A stretch of 64,000 nt of DNA from Longimonas halophila (GCF_002554705.1 NZ_PDEP01000002.1:62001-126000); one strand, 5' to 3'. Numbered from the stretch's first letter, positions 1-8,602 are shown. Notes: generated by a model from the letters alone, not told the origin. Numbers and translations are program-made.

Positions 1-34
1 ACGCGCTGTTTTTCTCTTGACCGCTCCCGACTTT

Positions 35-991
35 ATGCAAACCCTTTCCTTCCGCAACGACGATGAGATGCCGATTCTTGGACTGGGCACCTGGAAGTCG
101 GCCCCGGGCGAGGTGTACGATGCGGTGAAGGTGGCACTGCAGGCCGGGTATCGCCACATCGACTGTGCGCTCATCTACGGCAACGAAGCCGAAGTGGGGC
201 GTGCGCTCACCGAGTCGTTCGAACACGGCGTGGTCGATCGCGACGATGTCTGGGTGACGTCCAAGCTCTGGAATGATGCCCACGCGCCTGAAGACGTGCG
301 TCCGGCACTAAAAGAGACGCTGAGCGACCTCCAACTCGACACCATCGACCTGTACCTGATGCACTGGCCCGTGGCGCTGAAGCCCGGCGTGGGCATGCCA
401 CAGTCACCCGACCAGCTTATCAGCCTGGAGGAGCAGCCGCTTGCTGAAACCTGGGCGGCTATGGAAGACCTTGTGGATGACGGGCTGGCGCGCCACATCG
501 GCGTGTCTAACTTCAGCGTCCCCAAGCTGCAGTCGCTGCTGGAGGATGCAGAGCGCTATACTCCCGAAATGAATCAGATTGAGCTGCATCCGTATCTGCA
601 GCAATCTGATATGCTCGACTTCGCACAAGCGCACGGCGTCCACCTGACCGCCTACTCGCCACTCGGGTCCTCGGATCGCCCCGACAATATGAAGGCCGAT
701 GACGAGCCGGTGCTGATCGATGATGAGACGATTGCCTCCATTGCCAGCAAGCACGACGCCACGCCCGCACAGGTGCTCATCAGTTGGGCCATCCATCGGG
801 GCACAGCGGTGATCCCCAAGTCGGTGAACGAGGGCCGCATCAAGGAGAACCTGGCCGCGGCTGATGTTGACTTGACCGACGCCGACATGCAGGTGATCGC
901 CAAGCTCGATCGCGAACGCCGCTACGTGGATGGCGGTGCCTGGACGATAGGCGACAGCCCGTACACGATGGCGAATCTGTGGGATGCGTAG
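35..991 (+). CDS. aldo/keto reductase
   Basis: Probable NADPH-dependent cytosolic aldo/keto reductase that reduces aldehydes or ketones, about 318 aa, the usual length of the family. The AKR catalytic tetrad is visible: D43 in GYRHID, Y48 in LIYGNEAEVG, K77 in VTSKLW and H110 in LMHW. The strand-end motifs GVSNFS and the cofactor-binding IPKSVNEGRIKEN near the C-terminus are also present. An in-frame TTG lies 18 nt further upstream, but the ATG at 35 directly precedes the first beta strand and was preferred. The gene stands alone, with a convergent transporter pair behind it. The exact substrate cannot be told; AKR families with this motif set include xylose and aldehyde reductases. Confidence 0.93.
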   Translation: MQTLSFRNDDEMPILGLGTWKSAPGEVYDAVKVALQAGYRHIDCALIYGNEAEVGRALTESFEHGVVDRDDVWVTSKLWNDAHAPEDVRPALKETLSDLQLDTIDLYLMHWPVALKPGVGMPQSPDQLISLEEQPLAETWAAMEDLVDDGLARHIGVSNFSVPKLQSLLEDAERYTPEMNQIELHPYLQQSDMLDFAQAHGVHLTAYSPLGSSDRPDNMKADDEPVLIDDETIASIASKHDATPAQVLISWAIHRGTAVIPKSVNEGRIKENLAAADVDLTDADMQVIAKLDRERRYVDGGAWTIGDSPYTMANLWDA

Positions 992-1050
992 GTTCGCTGT
1001 GGGCGATGAGCGCATCGCTGTGTACAGAGCGGTGCGCTGCGCCTCCCCCC

Positions 1051-1572
1051 TTACGACGCTGTGCTATCGTGCTGGTCGGCGTGTCGCATCTGGCGGCCCT
1101 TCAACGTAAGTGCCACACCGCCCAGAAGAAGCGTGAGCCCCAGCAGACGCAGTCCGCTCATGGGCACCGGCTGTCCGCCCAGCACACCGTAATGGTCGAG
1201 CACTGCCGACCCGATGAGTTGCGCAGCCACGAGCAGCATGCTGCCCAGCACCGCGCCAATGCGGGGAATGGCGTAGTTATTGGCCGCCACAACGAGCACG
1301 CCCATGCATCCGCCCGCAAAGTAGAACCACGCCAGGTTGGGTGTGCTCCACGCGGTTACGCCTACGCCAAACGCCACCACCACGCTCGCCACCACCGCAC
1401 CGACCAGGTGGTTAATCCCCGATCCCAGCAGCGCTCCGGTCGCCATAGCCAGCACCGCATTGGCCAGGCGACTCCCGGCCTCGCACAGGCCGTTAATCAC
1501 GGTAAGTAGAAGCATCCAGGCCATTGGAAGGAGCCGATCGTTTAGGAGATTCGAAGGGTACGGGATGCGCAT
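1051..1572 (-). CDS. DMT-superfamily transporter subunit, YdcZ/DUF606 type (second of pair)
   Basis: Small hydrophobic membrane protein with about five TM segments, related to the YdcZ/DUF606 branch of the drug/metabolite transporters. The conserved glycines and the NNYAIPRIGAVLG segment, followed by a last TM and a short charged tail, fit the family. It starts 9 nt after the stop of a paralogous gene (1582-2151), so the two probably form one operon and one heterodimeric transporter. DUF606 proteins are often found as such pairs or as a fused double-length protein. The ATG at 1524 (MAWMLLL) may be the true start, because the first 16 residues are polar and look unlike a TM protein N-terminus. 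Substrate unknown. Confidence 0.8.
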   Translation of the reverse strand: MRIPYPSNLLNDRLLPMAWMLLLTVINGLCEAGSRLANAVLAMATGALLGSGINHLVGAVVASVVVAFGVGVTAWSTPNLAWFYFAGGCMGVLVVAANNYAIPRIGAVLGSMLLVAAQLIGSAVLDHYGVLGGQPVPMSGLRLLGLTLLLGGVALTLKGRQMRHADQHDSTAS

Positions 1573-1581
1573 CCGCGCTGC

Positions 1582-2151
1582 TTATCCCAATGTGACGCAC
1601 ACTACCCCTGCTACAATACAGACGATACCCAGTGCTGTGCGCACCGTCATGCGGTGCACCGGTAAACCAAACCATCCGAAATGATCGGCCAGAGCAGATA
1701 CGGTGAGGCTCGTGGCAATAACGATGCTCAGCGTAAGCGCCAGTCCCAGCACCGGCACCACGGCATTGGCCAGCGCCACGATAGCTACCCCCAGCACGCC
1801 GCCCGTCCACGCATACCACGGAATGCTACGCCAGTCGATGGGGCGCGGGCGCCGGGGGTCGAGCACGGCTCGCGCTGCCCAGAGCAACGCAGCGAAGAGC
1901 GTGCCCACCACGTGCACCACCCAGCTCGATGCGACTACGCCCATGTGCACCCCGAGCGTCGCGTTGAGGCGTACCATAAGGGCCACAAGCGCTCCGGCTC
2001 CCAGCGATATGATCACAGCTATAAGCGCACTCGGTGTGAGAGACATACGCGACGAGACATCGGAAAACAAAGACATAAGCACCGAGGTTAGGATAGCCAT
2101 GGACAAGAGGGCAACGTTGAGCCCCTGCAACATACGTTGCGTGCTGTACAT
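1582..2151 (-). CDS. DMT-superfamily transporter subunit, YdcZ/DUF606 type (first of pair)
   Basis: Hydrophobic protein of up to 189 aa with five or six TM segments. It is paralogous to the downstream gene; shared features are an N-A/T-LG-x-HMG type first loop and a GVLGVAIVALANAVVPVLG segment. The family is usually about 150 aa, and an internal ATG at 2046 would give 154 aa, so the first 35 residues (an extra hydrophobic stretch) may not be translated. It lies 9 nt before its partner in the same direction. Probable role: export or uptake of a small metabolite through the inner membrane as a heterodimer. Substrate cannot be inferred. Confidence 0.75.
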   Translation of the reverse strand: MYSTQRMLQGLNVALLSMAILTSVLMSLFSDVSSRMSLTPSALIAVIISLGAGALVALMVRLNATLGVHMGVVASSWVVHVVGTLFAALLWAARAVLDPRRPRPIDWRSIPWYAWTGGVLGVAIVALANAVVPVLGLALTLSIVIATSLTVSALADHFGWFGLPVHRMTVRTALGIVCIVAGVVCVTLG

Positions 2152-2305
2152 TGCACCTTCTGACTAAATGTAGCGATGCGCAGCCCCCGTGCACAGGGAT
2201 CGGACACAGGTTCACGGAAAGATAGCGAACCCTACCCGTTGCCTCGCGTGCGCCCGCTTGTGTTCTCTATCTGTCTTTGCTTTCCCCTGCTCTACCTGCT
2301 GCCCC

Positions 2306-2980
2306 ATGGCCCTGCTTGCGTCCTCTGTCATCGCTGCCGACTACGGTCACCTACACACCCAAACCAACGATGCGCTGGAGGCCGGCGCCAACTGGCTTCA
2401 TCTTGACGTGATGGACGGCCAGTTCGTGCCCAACCTTACCATTGGTCCGGGCCTTGTGCAAGCCATGCGCCCCATTGCCGATACCCATGATGCCTGGCTT
2501 GACGTACACCTCATGATCGACGATCCAGGTCGCTTTGTGGATACGTTTGCTCAAGCCGGGGCCGATGTCTGTACCGTACACGTGGAGGCCTGCACGCACC
2601 TGCACCGCGTCGTGCAGCAGATCCAACAAGCCGGGATGAAGGCGGGTGTAGCTCTGAACCCCGGCACGCCCCTTTCAGCACTTGACGCTGTGCTTCCGCT
2701 GGTCGACCTCGTGCTCGTTATGTCTGTCAATCCTGGATTTAGCGGACAGCAGTTTATTCCGCAGAGCACCCCACGCATCCAAACACTACGACGACAGCTT
2801 AACGCCCTTGGCTCTGATGCCTTCCTGCAGGTAGATGGCGGCGTAAAGCCCGCTAATGCCAAGCGGCTCATACAGGCCGGTGCCGATGTCCTCGTAGCCG
2901 GAAGCGCCATCTTTGGTGGATCTGCTTCCATATCCGACAACATAGCGGCGTTTCGAAGTGCCCTCACGCTCAAAGCGTAA
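2306..2980 (+). CDS. rpe: ribulose-phosphate 3-epimerase
   Basis: Interconverts D-ribulose-5-phosphate and D-xylulose-5-phosphate in the pentose phosphate pathway; cytosolic TIM barrel, 224 aa, the normal length. Signature motifs are visible: the start LLASSVIAADYG, the metal/catalytic stretch LHLDVMDGQFVPN, the DVHLMIDDP loop, VMSVNPGFSGQ, and the second catalytic aspartate in QVDGGVKP, followed by the phosphate-binding VAGSAIFG. The reading frame is open 39 codons further upstream, but the start at 2306 matches the family N-terminus. It is 17 kb from the arabinose locus, although the product of that pathway, xylulose-5-phosphate, is its substrate. Confidence 0.95.
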   Translation: MALLASSVIAADYGHLHTQTNDALEAGANWLHLDVMDGQFVPNLTIGPGLVQAMRPIADTHDAWLDVHLMIDDPGRFVDTFAQAGADVCTVHVEACTHLHRVVQQIQQAGMKAGVALNPGTPLSALDAVLPLVDLVLVMSVNPGFSGQQFIPQSTPRIQTLRRQLNALGSDAFLQVDGGVKPANAKRLIQAGADVLVAGSAIFGGSASISDNIAAFRSALTLKA

Positions 2981-3009
2981 TTGCTTTTCATCTCCACCAT
3001 GTTAACCAT

Positions 3010-3032
3010 GTTAGGCCGCTAACGGCTTTTTT
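3010..3032 (+). terminator. short intrinsic terminator abutting the next start codon
   Basis: A GCCG-CTAA-CGGC hairpin (3015-3026) is followed by six T (3027-3032) that run directly into the ATG at 3033. The same bases can instead pair as GTTAG-GCCG-CTAAC (3010-3023). Stem is only 4 bp, so weak on its own. It probably ends rpe transcription or limits read-through into the next gene. Confidence 0.45.
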
Positions 3033-3911
3033 ATGGATACGCCTGTTGCACTCGTTACCGGAGCAAGCTCCGGCATTGGCAAGGCCACCGCGCGGGGCCT
3101 CCTGCAACGCGGCTACCACGTTATTTTGTGGTGTCGTACCACCGCCTCGGCCCACGACACTGCTGCCACCCTCCGCCGCGACGAACACTCTGCCGCCCTT
3201 GATACTGTAGCGGCCGACCTTACGGACTTCACCGCTGTCCGCCGCGCCGCGAAAGACCTGAAGGCGCAGTACAACCAGATTGACGTGCTTATCAATAACG
3301 CGGGGGTGCTCAAAAAGGAGCGCGCTACAAACGAAGAGGGCGTCGAAGAAACGTTTGCCGTAAACTATCTGGCCCCGTTTCTGCTGTCGCACCTGCTGCT
3401 CGATCCACTCTTACGCGCTGCCAATGCCACCGGCGAGGCGCGCATCGTGAACGTGGGGTCGGATGCGCACCGCGGGGCCGTCAACTTCAGTGCCGACGCC
3501 ATGAGCGACGGCGACGCGGGTCTCACCGCGTACATGCAGTCGAAGCTGGCGCTGGTGCTCTTCACCAACGAGCTGGCACGGCGCCTGAAACCTACCGGTG
3601 TAACTGTAAACTGTGTACATCCGGGCGTGGTAGCCACTAATATCTGGCGCGGACCGGGCCTGCTCTCGTGGCTTGTACGTCGGATACAATGGTTCTTGAA
3701 CTCGCCTGAGACTGGTGCCGAGGGGCCCCTCTACCTGGCCACCTCCAGCGAGATCGAGGGGGTCACCGGTGCTTATTTCGATGGCACCGACCGCACCACT
3801 CCCTCCATTGCTGCCTTCGACGAAAAGGCCGCCGCTGAGCTCTGGGACCGCAGCATGGAGCTGGTGGATCTCGATCCCAACGATGTTTCATATAACCACG
3901 ACAGAATATAG
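3033..3911 (+). CDS. short-chain dehydrogenase/reductase, retinol-dehydrogenase-like
   Basis: NAD(P)-dependent oxidoreductase of the classical SDR family, 292 aa, similar in layout to the RDH11-14/WW-oxidoreductase-like group. Seen: cofactor motif TGASSGIG at residues 10-17, NNAGVLKKE after the fourth strand, catalytic Ser in NVGSDAHRG, and the active-site Y-x3-K as AYMQSKLAL. The stretch VNCVHPGVVATNIWR after the sixth strand is typical of the RDH-like SDRs. The start is fixed by the signature MDTPVALVTG and lies directly behind a T-run of a small hairpin. It may share a transcript with rpe. Substrate unknown; these proteins act on lipophilic alcohols or aldehydes in other organisms. Confidence 0.9.
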   Translation: MDTPVALVTGASSGIGKATARGLLQRGYHVILWCRTTASAHDTAATLRRDEHSAALDTVAADLTDFTAVRRAAKDLKAQYNQIDVLINNAGVLKKERATNEEGVEETFAVNYLAPFLLSHLLLDPLLRAANATGEARIVNVGSDAHRGAVNFSADAMSDGDAGLTAYMQSKLALVLFTNELARRLKPTGVTVNCVHPGVVATNIWRGPGLLSWLVRRIQWFLNSPETGAEGPLYLATSSEIEGVTGAYFDGTDRTTPSIAAFDEKAAAELWDRSMELVDLDPNDVSYNHDRI

Positions 3912-4204
3912 ATGGATCCTGCAACTGTATAATATGGTACCATTTCATATATACATGTAGCCGTGCATCGCCTGTTATCTTCTCTGTTCAGCACCTCTCC
4001 ACGTTCAGGTCGCACCCTACATCTCCTTCTTTCCCTGAAATCAAACGCTTCCAATCGCCTTTAATTGGCTCTTCTATGAAGAAGTCTGCCCATTCCCAAA
4101 AAAATCAGTCGTCATGTATATATGTTGCAACGCGCAAAAACATTAGGAATGGGGCTGTGTATCGGGGCCTTGAATAATCCAAATTTACCGATCGCACCCG
4201 CACA
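3912..4204. other. intergenic region, AT-richer, no gene seen
   Basis: About 290 bp with no plausible coding region. It includes an AT-rich stretch with the palindrome GGTACC around 3945 and a run of seven A near 4100. It probably holds the promoter of the exported protein that starts at 4205. Confidence 0.5.
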
Positions 4205-4885
4205 ATGCATTCCACAAAGCGAATAACAAGACGTTCACGTTTTAACTTCCGTCATGCGGTCGGCCTGATTGGCTTGCTCATAGGTCTGCTTGTGAGCAGT
4301 TACGCTCCACTTCCAAGTGTAGCCCAGCATAACACCTCTTGGGCTAATCCTTTTGACGCGTCGTCGGCACAGGGCACCAACGCTCCTGCATCATACAACG
4401 CCTGGGATGCGCCCCGCACAGCCTCAACCACCGAAGGGTATGATGCGGATGATCCATGGGGTACCGAGAATGCGTGGAGCACGGATCACCACCGAGACGA
4501 GTCTTTCTCAGATGGAAACTGGTCCTCTGATTTTTATGAGAGTAGCCCCGGCGATCATTCTCGTCCGGCAGGCAATAGCCCCACCACGCACTCCGCCTCT
4601 TGTGGGTCACCTGGCAACCCTAACAACAAGGCCTGTGTAAAGGCTTGCAGCAGGTCCAATCCGCCTCCAACCTGTAACTTGGCCTGCAATACCGATCCAG
4701 GTGGGGAAGCCTGTGAGGCCTTTCAGGATTCATGTAGAGAAAACCCAAATACCGCCGCCTGTCAGCGATTCGGCTCTCAGGGAACAGGCAACCCCGCCAA
4801 TGCGCCCATCCCTGGCCTCGTCTACTTGCTCTTGGGAGGCCTCGGGTACGGCGGATACAAACTGCGCAACACGCAAACAGCATAA
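4205..4885 (+). CDS. exported Cys-rich protein with PID-CTERM-like C-terminal sorting signal
   Basis: Function not recognised. The 226 aa protein has an N-terminal basic region and signal-anchor (hydrophobic core VGLIGLLIGLLVSSYAPL), then a low-complexity Asn/Asp/Ser/Trp-rich middle. Next comes a Cys-rich segment with nine Cys in about 60 residues, among them CVKACS, CNLAC, EACEAF and NTAACQRF. The last 25 residues read APIPGLVYLLLGGLGYGGYK and then a short basic tail. A short Pro-Ile motif, a single TM helix and a basic tail form the layout of PEP-CTERM/PID-CTERM type sorting signals handled by exosortase-like enzymes. No sorting enzyme lies nearby. Probably a surface or envelope protein cross-linked by disulfides. 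Confidence 0.7.
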   Translation: MHSTKRITRRSRFNFRHAVGLIGLLIGLLVSSYAPLPSVAQHNTSWANPFDASSAQGTNAPASYNAWDAPRTASTTEGYDADDPWGTENAWSTDHHRDESFSDGNWSSDFYESSPGDHSRPAGNSPTTHSASCGSPGNPNNKACVKACSRSNPPPTCNLACNTDPGGEACEAFQDSCRENPNTAACQRFGSQGTGNPANAPIPGLVYLLLGGLGYGGYKLRNTQTA

Positions 4886-4970
4886 CGCATCGGTTGCACC
4901 TCACCGGTAGAATCAGTTTGTTGGATGCGTTGACTCGTTCGCTTTGTAGACCGTCCCAGCGCCTCCCCCT

Positions 4971-5726
4971 ATGCTCGACCTTTCCGGACAAACCATTCTC
5001 GTAACCGGTGCCAGTCGCGGTATCGGAAAAGCCATCGCAGAAACGTGCGCTCGCGCCGGGGCCGCCGTGGCCGTGCACTACGGACACAGCGCCGACGCCG
5101 CGCTGGAGGTCGCCGATACCTGTGGCTCCGACGCCCACCTCTTCCAGGCCGACCTCACCGACCTCGACGCCACCGACGCGCTGTTCAACGCCGTAGCCGA
5201 CACCTACGGGCGCGTTGACGGACTCGTGCTCAACGCCGGTGTAGCCCGCCACATGCCGCTCGATGCCACCACCGACGACTGGCACACCGACTGGCAGAAT
5301 ACCATGCAGGTAAACCTGCGTGCCCCCGAGCTGCTCTGCCGCCACGCGCTCCGCCACTTTCGCAACCAGGGCGGTGGGCGTATCGTGGGCATCGCCTCGC
5401 GGGCCGCCTTCCGCGGTGACACACTCGACTACATGAGCTACGCCGCCTCCAAAGCCGGACTCGTTGCCCTCATGCGCTCCATTGCCCGCGGCGCCGGATC
5501 CGACAGCGTGAAAGCCTTCACGATTGCACCTGGCTTCACCCGCACCGACATGGCGCAGGACTTCATCGACGAGTACGGCCCCGGCATCGTGCGCGACGAC
5601 CTGGCGCTGAATGACCTCACCGAGCCCGCCGACCTCGCCCCCATGGCTGCGCTCTTGCTCTCCGGCCACGCCGACCACGCCACCGGCTGCACTATCGACA
5701 TGAACGCGGGGAGCTACGTGCATTGA
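4971..5726 (+). CDS. SDR family oxidoreductase, FabG-like
   Basis: Classical short-chain dehydrogenase of 251 aa, the standard size for 3-oxoacyl-ACP reductase-like enzymes. Visible: TGASRGIGKAIAE near residue 13, LVLNAGVARHMPLD (an LNAG variant of NNAG), catalytic Ser in VGIASRAAF, and YAASKAGLVALMRSIARG with the Y-x3-K pair. The C-terminal stretch ATGCTIDMNAGSYVH matches the FabG-type ending TGxxxxVDGG. The cofactor is probably NADP(H). It stands alone and the precise substrate is not inferable; it is not in a fatty-acid synthesis cluster. Confidence 0.9.
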   Translation: MLDLSGQTILVTGASRGIGKAIAETCARAGAAVAVHYGHSADAALEVADTCGSDAHLFQADLTDLDATDALFNAVADTYGRVDGLVLNAGVARHMPLDATTDDWHTDWQNTMQVNLRAPELLCRHALRHFRNQGGGRIVGIASRAAFRGDTLDYMSYAASKAGLVALMRSIARGAGSDSVKAFTIAPGFTRTDMAQDFIDEYGPGIVRDDLALNDLTEPADLAPMAALLLSGHADHATGCTIDMNAGSYVH

Positions 5727-5966
5727 AAACCTGTTTGGGTTTTGGTTTGACGGCAAGAGCGAGCGCCGGTGGAGCGAAACGAGAACCACGATAGTCATCC
5801 CGGCCTCTTCCACCTCACGGGATCGGAGAATCCCGCGGGTGCGAGCCAGATCCAGAAGCGCCTTAACATGAGCAGACATGATGGAGGAACGTGTGATGGG
5901 GCCCGGTTGCGCCGCTTTATGCAGCAACTGCTTTACGCAGCATTAGATATCACGAGCGTGACAAAA

Positions 5967-5994
5967 CGTAGGCAGGTCCGCAGAACTGCCTACG
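5967..5994 (+). terminator. hairpin, probable terminator
   Basis: Perfect 9-bp stem CGTAGGCAG / CTGCCTACG with a 10-nt loop, followed by a T-rich stretch CTTTGCTTCTT. It lies 240 bp behind the SDR gene, so its assignment to that gene is uncertain. Confidence 0.5.
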
Positions 5995-6117
5995 CTTTGC
6001 TTCTTGTCGATGGCCTGTACAGTTTGAGTTGTAACGGACCGGATAGGGCACAATGCCTGATAACAGACAGGGACTATGAGGGGTCTCGTGCGTCGCTCAA
6101 CGGCCTATCCAACAAAC

Positions 6118-6150
6118 TGCGGAGGCGCACCTCAGTGGCACACCTCCGCA
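6118..6150 (-). terminator. hairpin behind the FG-GAP gene
   Basis: Perfect 8-bp stem TGCGGAGG / CCTCCGCA with a 17-nt loop, about 53 nt past the stop of the minus-strand gene. On that strand it is followed by GTTTGTT. Confidence 0.5.
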
Positions 6151-6202
6151 AGCAATTGTTCAGAATCGGTCGGTTTTGTAGATACCCGTTACCGCACATC
6201 GG

Positions 6203-8602
6203 CTACCGCACGACGGTGATGCGCTGGGTTTCGGTATGGCCCTTGGTTTGCATACGCAGGAAGTACGTGCCGCTCGCCAGATCGCTCACATCAAGCTGCG
6301 CTTCCGTGCGGCCCTCCACATTGGTATCTACCACCGTGCGGATACGGCGGCCCATCAGGTCATACAGGTCGATGCGCACATCCTGCCGCTCTGGCACTGC
6401 AAACCGCACGGTGGCCTGACTGCGCACCGGGTTCGGATACGTCGGCAAGAGCTCTGTGGCCTGCACCGGACGCGCAACCGTGATCGCTTCACTGAAGGAT
6501 TCGGTGCCGTCGGTGTCGATCTGGCGCAGGCGATAGCTCAGGCTATCGACGGCATAGGGCAGATCGGTGTCTGTGAACTGGTAGGACTGCGGGGTGTCCG
6601 TGGTGCCTGCGCCGTCGAGGGTCGCGATGGTCTGCCAGGATTCGCCTGTAGAGACGCCCCAGTGGGACGTCTCTACGGATTCATTTACAGACCCGGCCGC
6701 GCGCTGCACCTCAAAGCCCGCGTTGCCGGTTTCGGAAAGGGTTTCCCACACGAGCACGGCGTCTTCGTCGTTTAGCGTGGCATCAAAAGCGCTGAGTTCG
6801 ACCGGTAACGGACCCGATGTGCTCACGAAGACGAATTCGCTGAAGCCGTCCACGGTGGCGACGAGTTCGGTGACCCCGTCGTTCGTTTCGACGGCGGTCG
6901 GCACATCAGTAAAGGGGCCGGTGCCGACGTCAGGGCGCGAGTAGACGGTCACGTCACCCGGCGCGGTGATGCCGCCGAACTGGCTCACGTCGAAGCGCAC
7001 CTGCGTTCCGGGGCCAACGGTAAGGCCCGCGTCGGCAGTGATGACGATGCGGTAGCTACTCACGTTGTCGCCTGCGGGGAGGCCGTCGGTGTCTGTGGGC
7101 GGATCATCGAACGGTGAGACGACAAGGCACGCGCCTGGTCCGGTGGTGCCCGGGGCAAAGTCGATAGTCACCCCTGTCGCGCCGTAGGAGAGCAGGCCGG
7201 GCCCGGACACACAGGTCGGGCTCCCATCCAGCGACAGCACGTACGCCGTTCCGGAATTGAGCAACCCGTCGTCATCACGCCGGGCGCCAACGAGCACATC
7301 GGGCACGCCGTCCCCGTCGACGTCTCCAAGTCCCGCCGCGCCACGGCCGAACTCGTCGCCGTCCGCGATTGTGCTGCCCGACAGTCCGCCATTCCCATTG
7401 CTGATCTTCTGCTGGGTGTTGACTGTGCCGTCGGCATTCAAAAACAGCACATACGCCGCTCCAACATTGATCCCCCCGTCGTCGTCCTGGGTGGCGCCAA
7501 CGAGCACGTCGGGCACGCCGTCGCCATCAATGTCCCCAAGTCCTGTCGCGTCGATGCCGAAGGCGTCGTTCTCTTCGAGGAGGCCGCTGGGCAGCCCACC
7601 GGCCTCGTTGCTAATCTTCTGCTGAGCGTCAACTGTGCCGTCGGCATTTAAAAACAGCACGTACGCCGCCCCGGAATTACTCGCCCCGTCCTCGTCCCCG
7701 TAGGCGCCGACGAGCACGTCGGGCACGCCGTCACCGTCGATGTCCCCGAGTCCCGCCGCGCCGTTGCCAAAGAAGTCGCCATCCGCGAGCGTACCTGGAG
7801 CCAACCCACCGGCCTCGTTGCTGATCTTTTGCTGGGTGTCAACCGTGCCATCGGCATTCAAAAACAGCACGTACGCCGCTCCGGCATTGCTCGCCCCGTC
7901 GTCGTCCTCGACGGCGCCAACGAGCACGTCGGGCACGCCGTCCCCATCGATGTCCCCGAGTTTCGTCGAGCCGATCCCGAAGAAGTCGTTCTCTTCGAGG
8001 AGGCCGCTGGGCAGCCCGCCGGTGCCGTTGCTGATCTTCTGCTGGGCGTCAACCGTGCCGTCGGCATTTAAAAACAACACGTACGCCGCCCCGGCATTGC
8101 TCGCCCCGTCGTCGTCCCCGGGGGCGCCAACGAGCACGTCGGGCACGCCGTCCCCGTCGACATCTCCGACTCCCGTCGCGCCGATGCCGAATATGTCGAC
8201 CTCCGCAAGCGTGCCCGAGGCCAACCCACCGGCCTCGTTGCTGATCTTCTGCTGGGTGTCAACCGTGCCATTGGCATTCAAAAACAGCACGTACGCCGCT
8301 CCGGCATTGCTCGCCCCGTCGGCGTCTCCAGGGGCGCCAACGAGCACGTCGGGCACGCCGTCACCGTCGACATCCCCGATCTTCGCTGCGCCACTGCCGA
8401 AGTTGTCGCGATTTTCGAGCGGGCTCCCCGCCAGTCCGCCAACCCCGTTGTTGATCTCCTGGAAGCTCAGCACCTCGCCGGGTGTCTGCGCGCGAACGGG
8501 CAGAACCAATGCCCACAGGAGCAGTGCGCTCAGTGCACCCACTGTAGCATAGAAGGGCCAGACCATTAAGGAGGAAGTCGCTGTAACGGTTTTGTATTGC
8601 AT
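6203..8602 (-). CDS. secreted FG-GAP (integrin-alpha-like) repeat protein with T9SS C-terminal sorting domain
   Basis: Large exported protein, 799 aa from the chosen ATG; the frame is open 15 codons further. A signal peptide precedes LPVRAQTPGEV. Six tandem FG-GAP repeats of 70 residues follow, each with the calcium-binding loop GD(V/I)DGDGVPDVLVGA; such repeats fold as a beta propeller. Next comes a beta-sandwich region ending in a PVELSAFDATL segment, and then the classic T9SS type A tail: TYPNPVRSQATVRF, LYDLMGRRIRT, LASGTYFLRMQ, ITVVR. The protein is probably carried through the outer membrane and anchored at the surface. It may bind or recognise a ligand, since FG-GAP propellers are common in adhesins. 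It shares its C-terminal 180 residues closely with the next large gene. Confidence 0.9.
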   Translation of the reverse strand: MQYKTVTATSSLMVWPFYATVGALSALLLWALVLPVRAQTPGEVLSFQEINNGVGGLAGSPLENRDNFGSGAAKIGDVDGDGVPDVLVGAPGDADGASNAGAAYVLFLNANGTVDTQQKISNEAGGLASGTLAEVDIFGIGATGVGDVDGDGVPDVLVGAPGDDDGASNAGAAYVLFLNADGTVDAQQKISNGTGGLPSGLLEENDFFGIGSTKLGDIDGDGVPDVLVGAVEDDDGASNAGAAYVLFLNADGTVDTQQKISNEAGGLAPGTLADGDFFGNGAAGLGDIDGDGVPDVLVGAYGDEDGASNSGAAYVLFLNADGTVDAQQKISNEAGGLPSGLLEENDAFGIDATGLGDIDGDGVPDVLVGATQDDDGGINVGAAYVLFLNADGTVNTQQKISNGNGGLSGSTIADGDEFGRGAAGLGDVDGDGVPDVLVGARRDDDGLLNSGTAYVLSLDGSPTCVSGPGLLSYGATGVTIDFAPGTTGPGACLVVSPFDDPPTDTDGLPAGDNVSSYRIVITADAGLTVGPGTQVRFDVSQFGGITAPGDVTVYSRPDVGTGPFTDVPTAVETNDGVTELVATVDGFSEFVFVSTSGPLPVELSAFDATLNDEDAVLVWETLSETGNAGFEVQRAAGSVNESVETSHWGVSTGESWQTIATLDGAGTTDTPQSYQFTDTDLPYAVDSLSYRLRQIDTDGTESFSEAITVARPVQATELLPTYPNPVRSQATVRFAVPERQDVRIDLYDLMGRRIRTVVDTNVEGRTEAQLDVSDLASGTYFLRMQTKGHTETQRITVVR
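6648..6676. repeat. palindromic element inside a coding frame, copy 1
   Basis: GTAGAGACG and CGTCTCTAC (9-bp perfect arms) enclose an 11-nt centre that can itself pair CCC with GGG. The element is read in frame, giving a SVETSHWGVST-like peptide in the T9SS protein. An equivalent copy is at 9534-9562. Confidence 0.75.
7225..8455 (-). repeat. six 210-bp tandem repeats inside the FG-GAP gene
   Basis: Unit of exactly 210 bp, repeating in register at 7438, 7648, 7858, 8068 and 8278, with much of the DNA identical between copies. Repeats 2/4 and 3/5 are each other's closest match (TLAE/TLAD versus PSGLLEEND; TVDAQQ versus TVDTQQ/TVNTQQ), pointing to duplication of a 420-bp pair. Confidence 0.92.

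Larger units (their letters stand above)
5727..6202. other. intergenic region between convergent genes
   Basis: About 475 bp without a convincing gene. Reading frames here have no recognisable family and no good start context. It contains two hairpins, listed separately, that can serve as terminators for the convergent genes on either side. Confidence 0.6.

Noticed and set aside
4620-5927. 435-codon frame antisense to the SDR gene at 4971
   Set aside because: Antisense shadow in GC-rich DNA; the opposite strand has clear SDR motifs.
5769-6419. 216-codon frame between SDR and FG-GAP genes
   Set aside because: Runs through both terminator hairpins and into the end of the minus-strand gene; no protein-like features.
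7740-8552. Pro/Ser-rich frame opposite the FG-GAP repeats
   Set aside because: It is the mirror of the tandem repeat DNA and not a separate repetitive protein.
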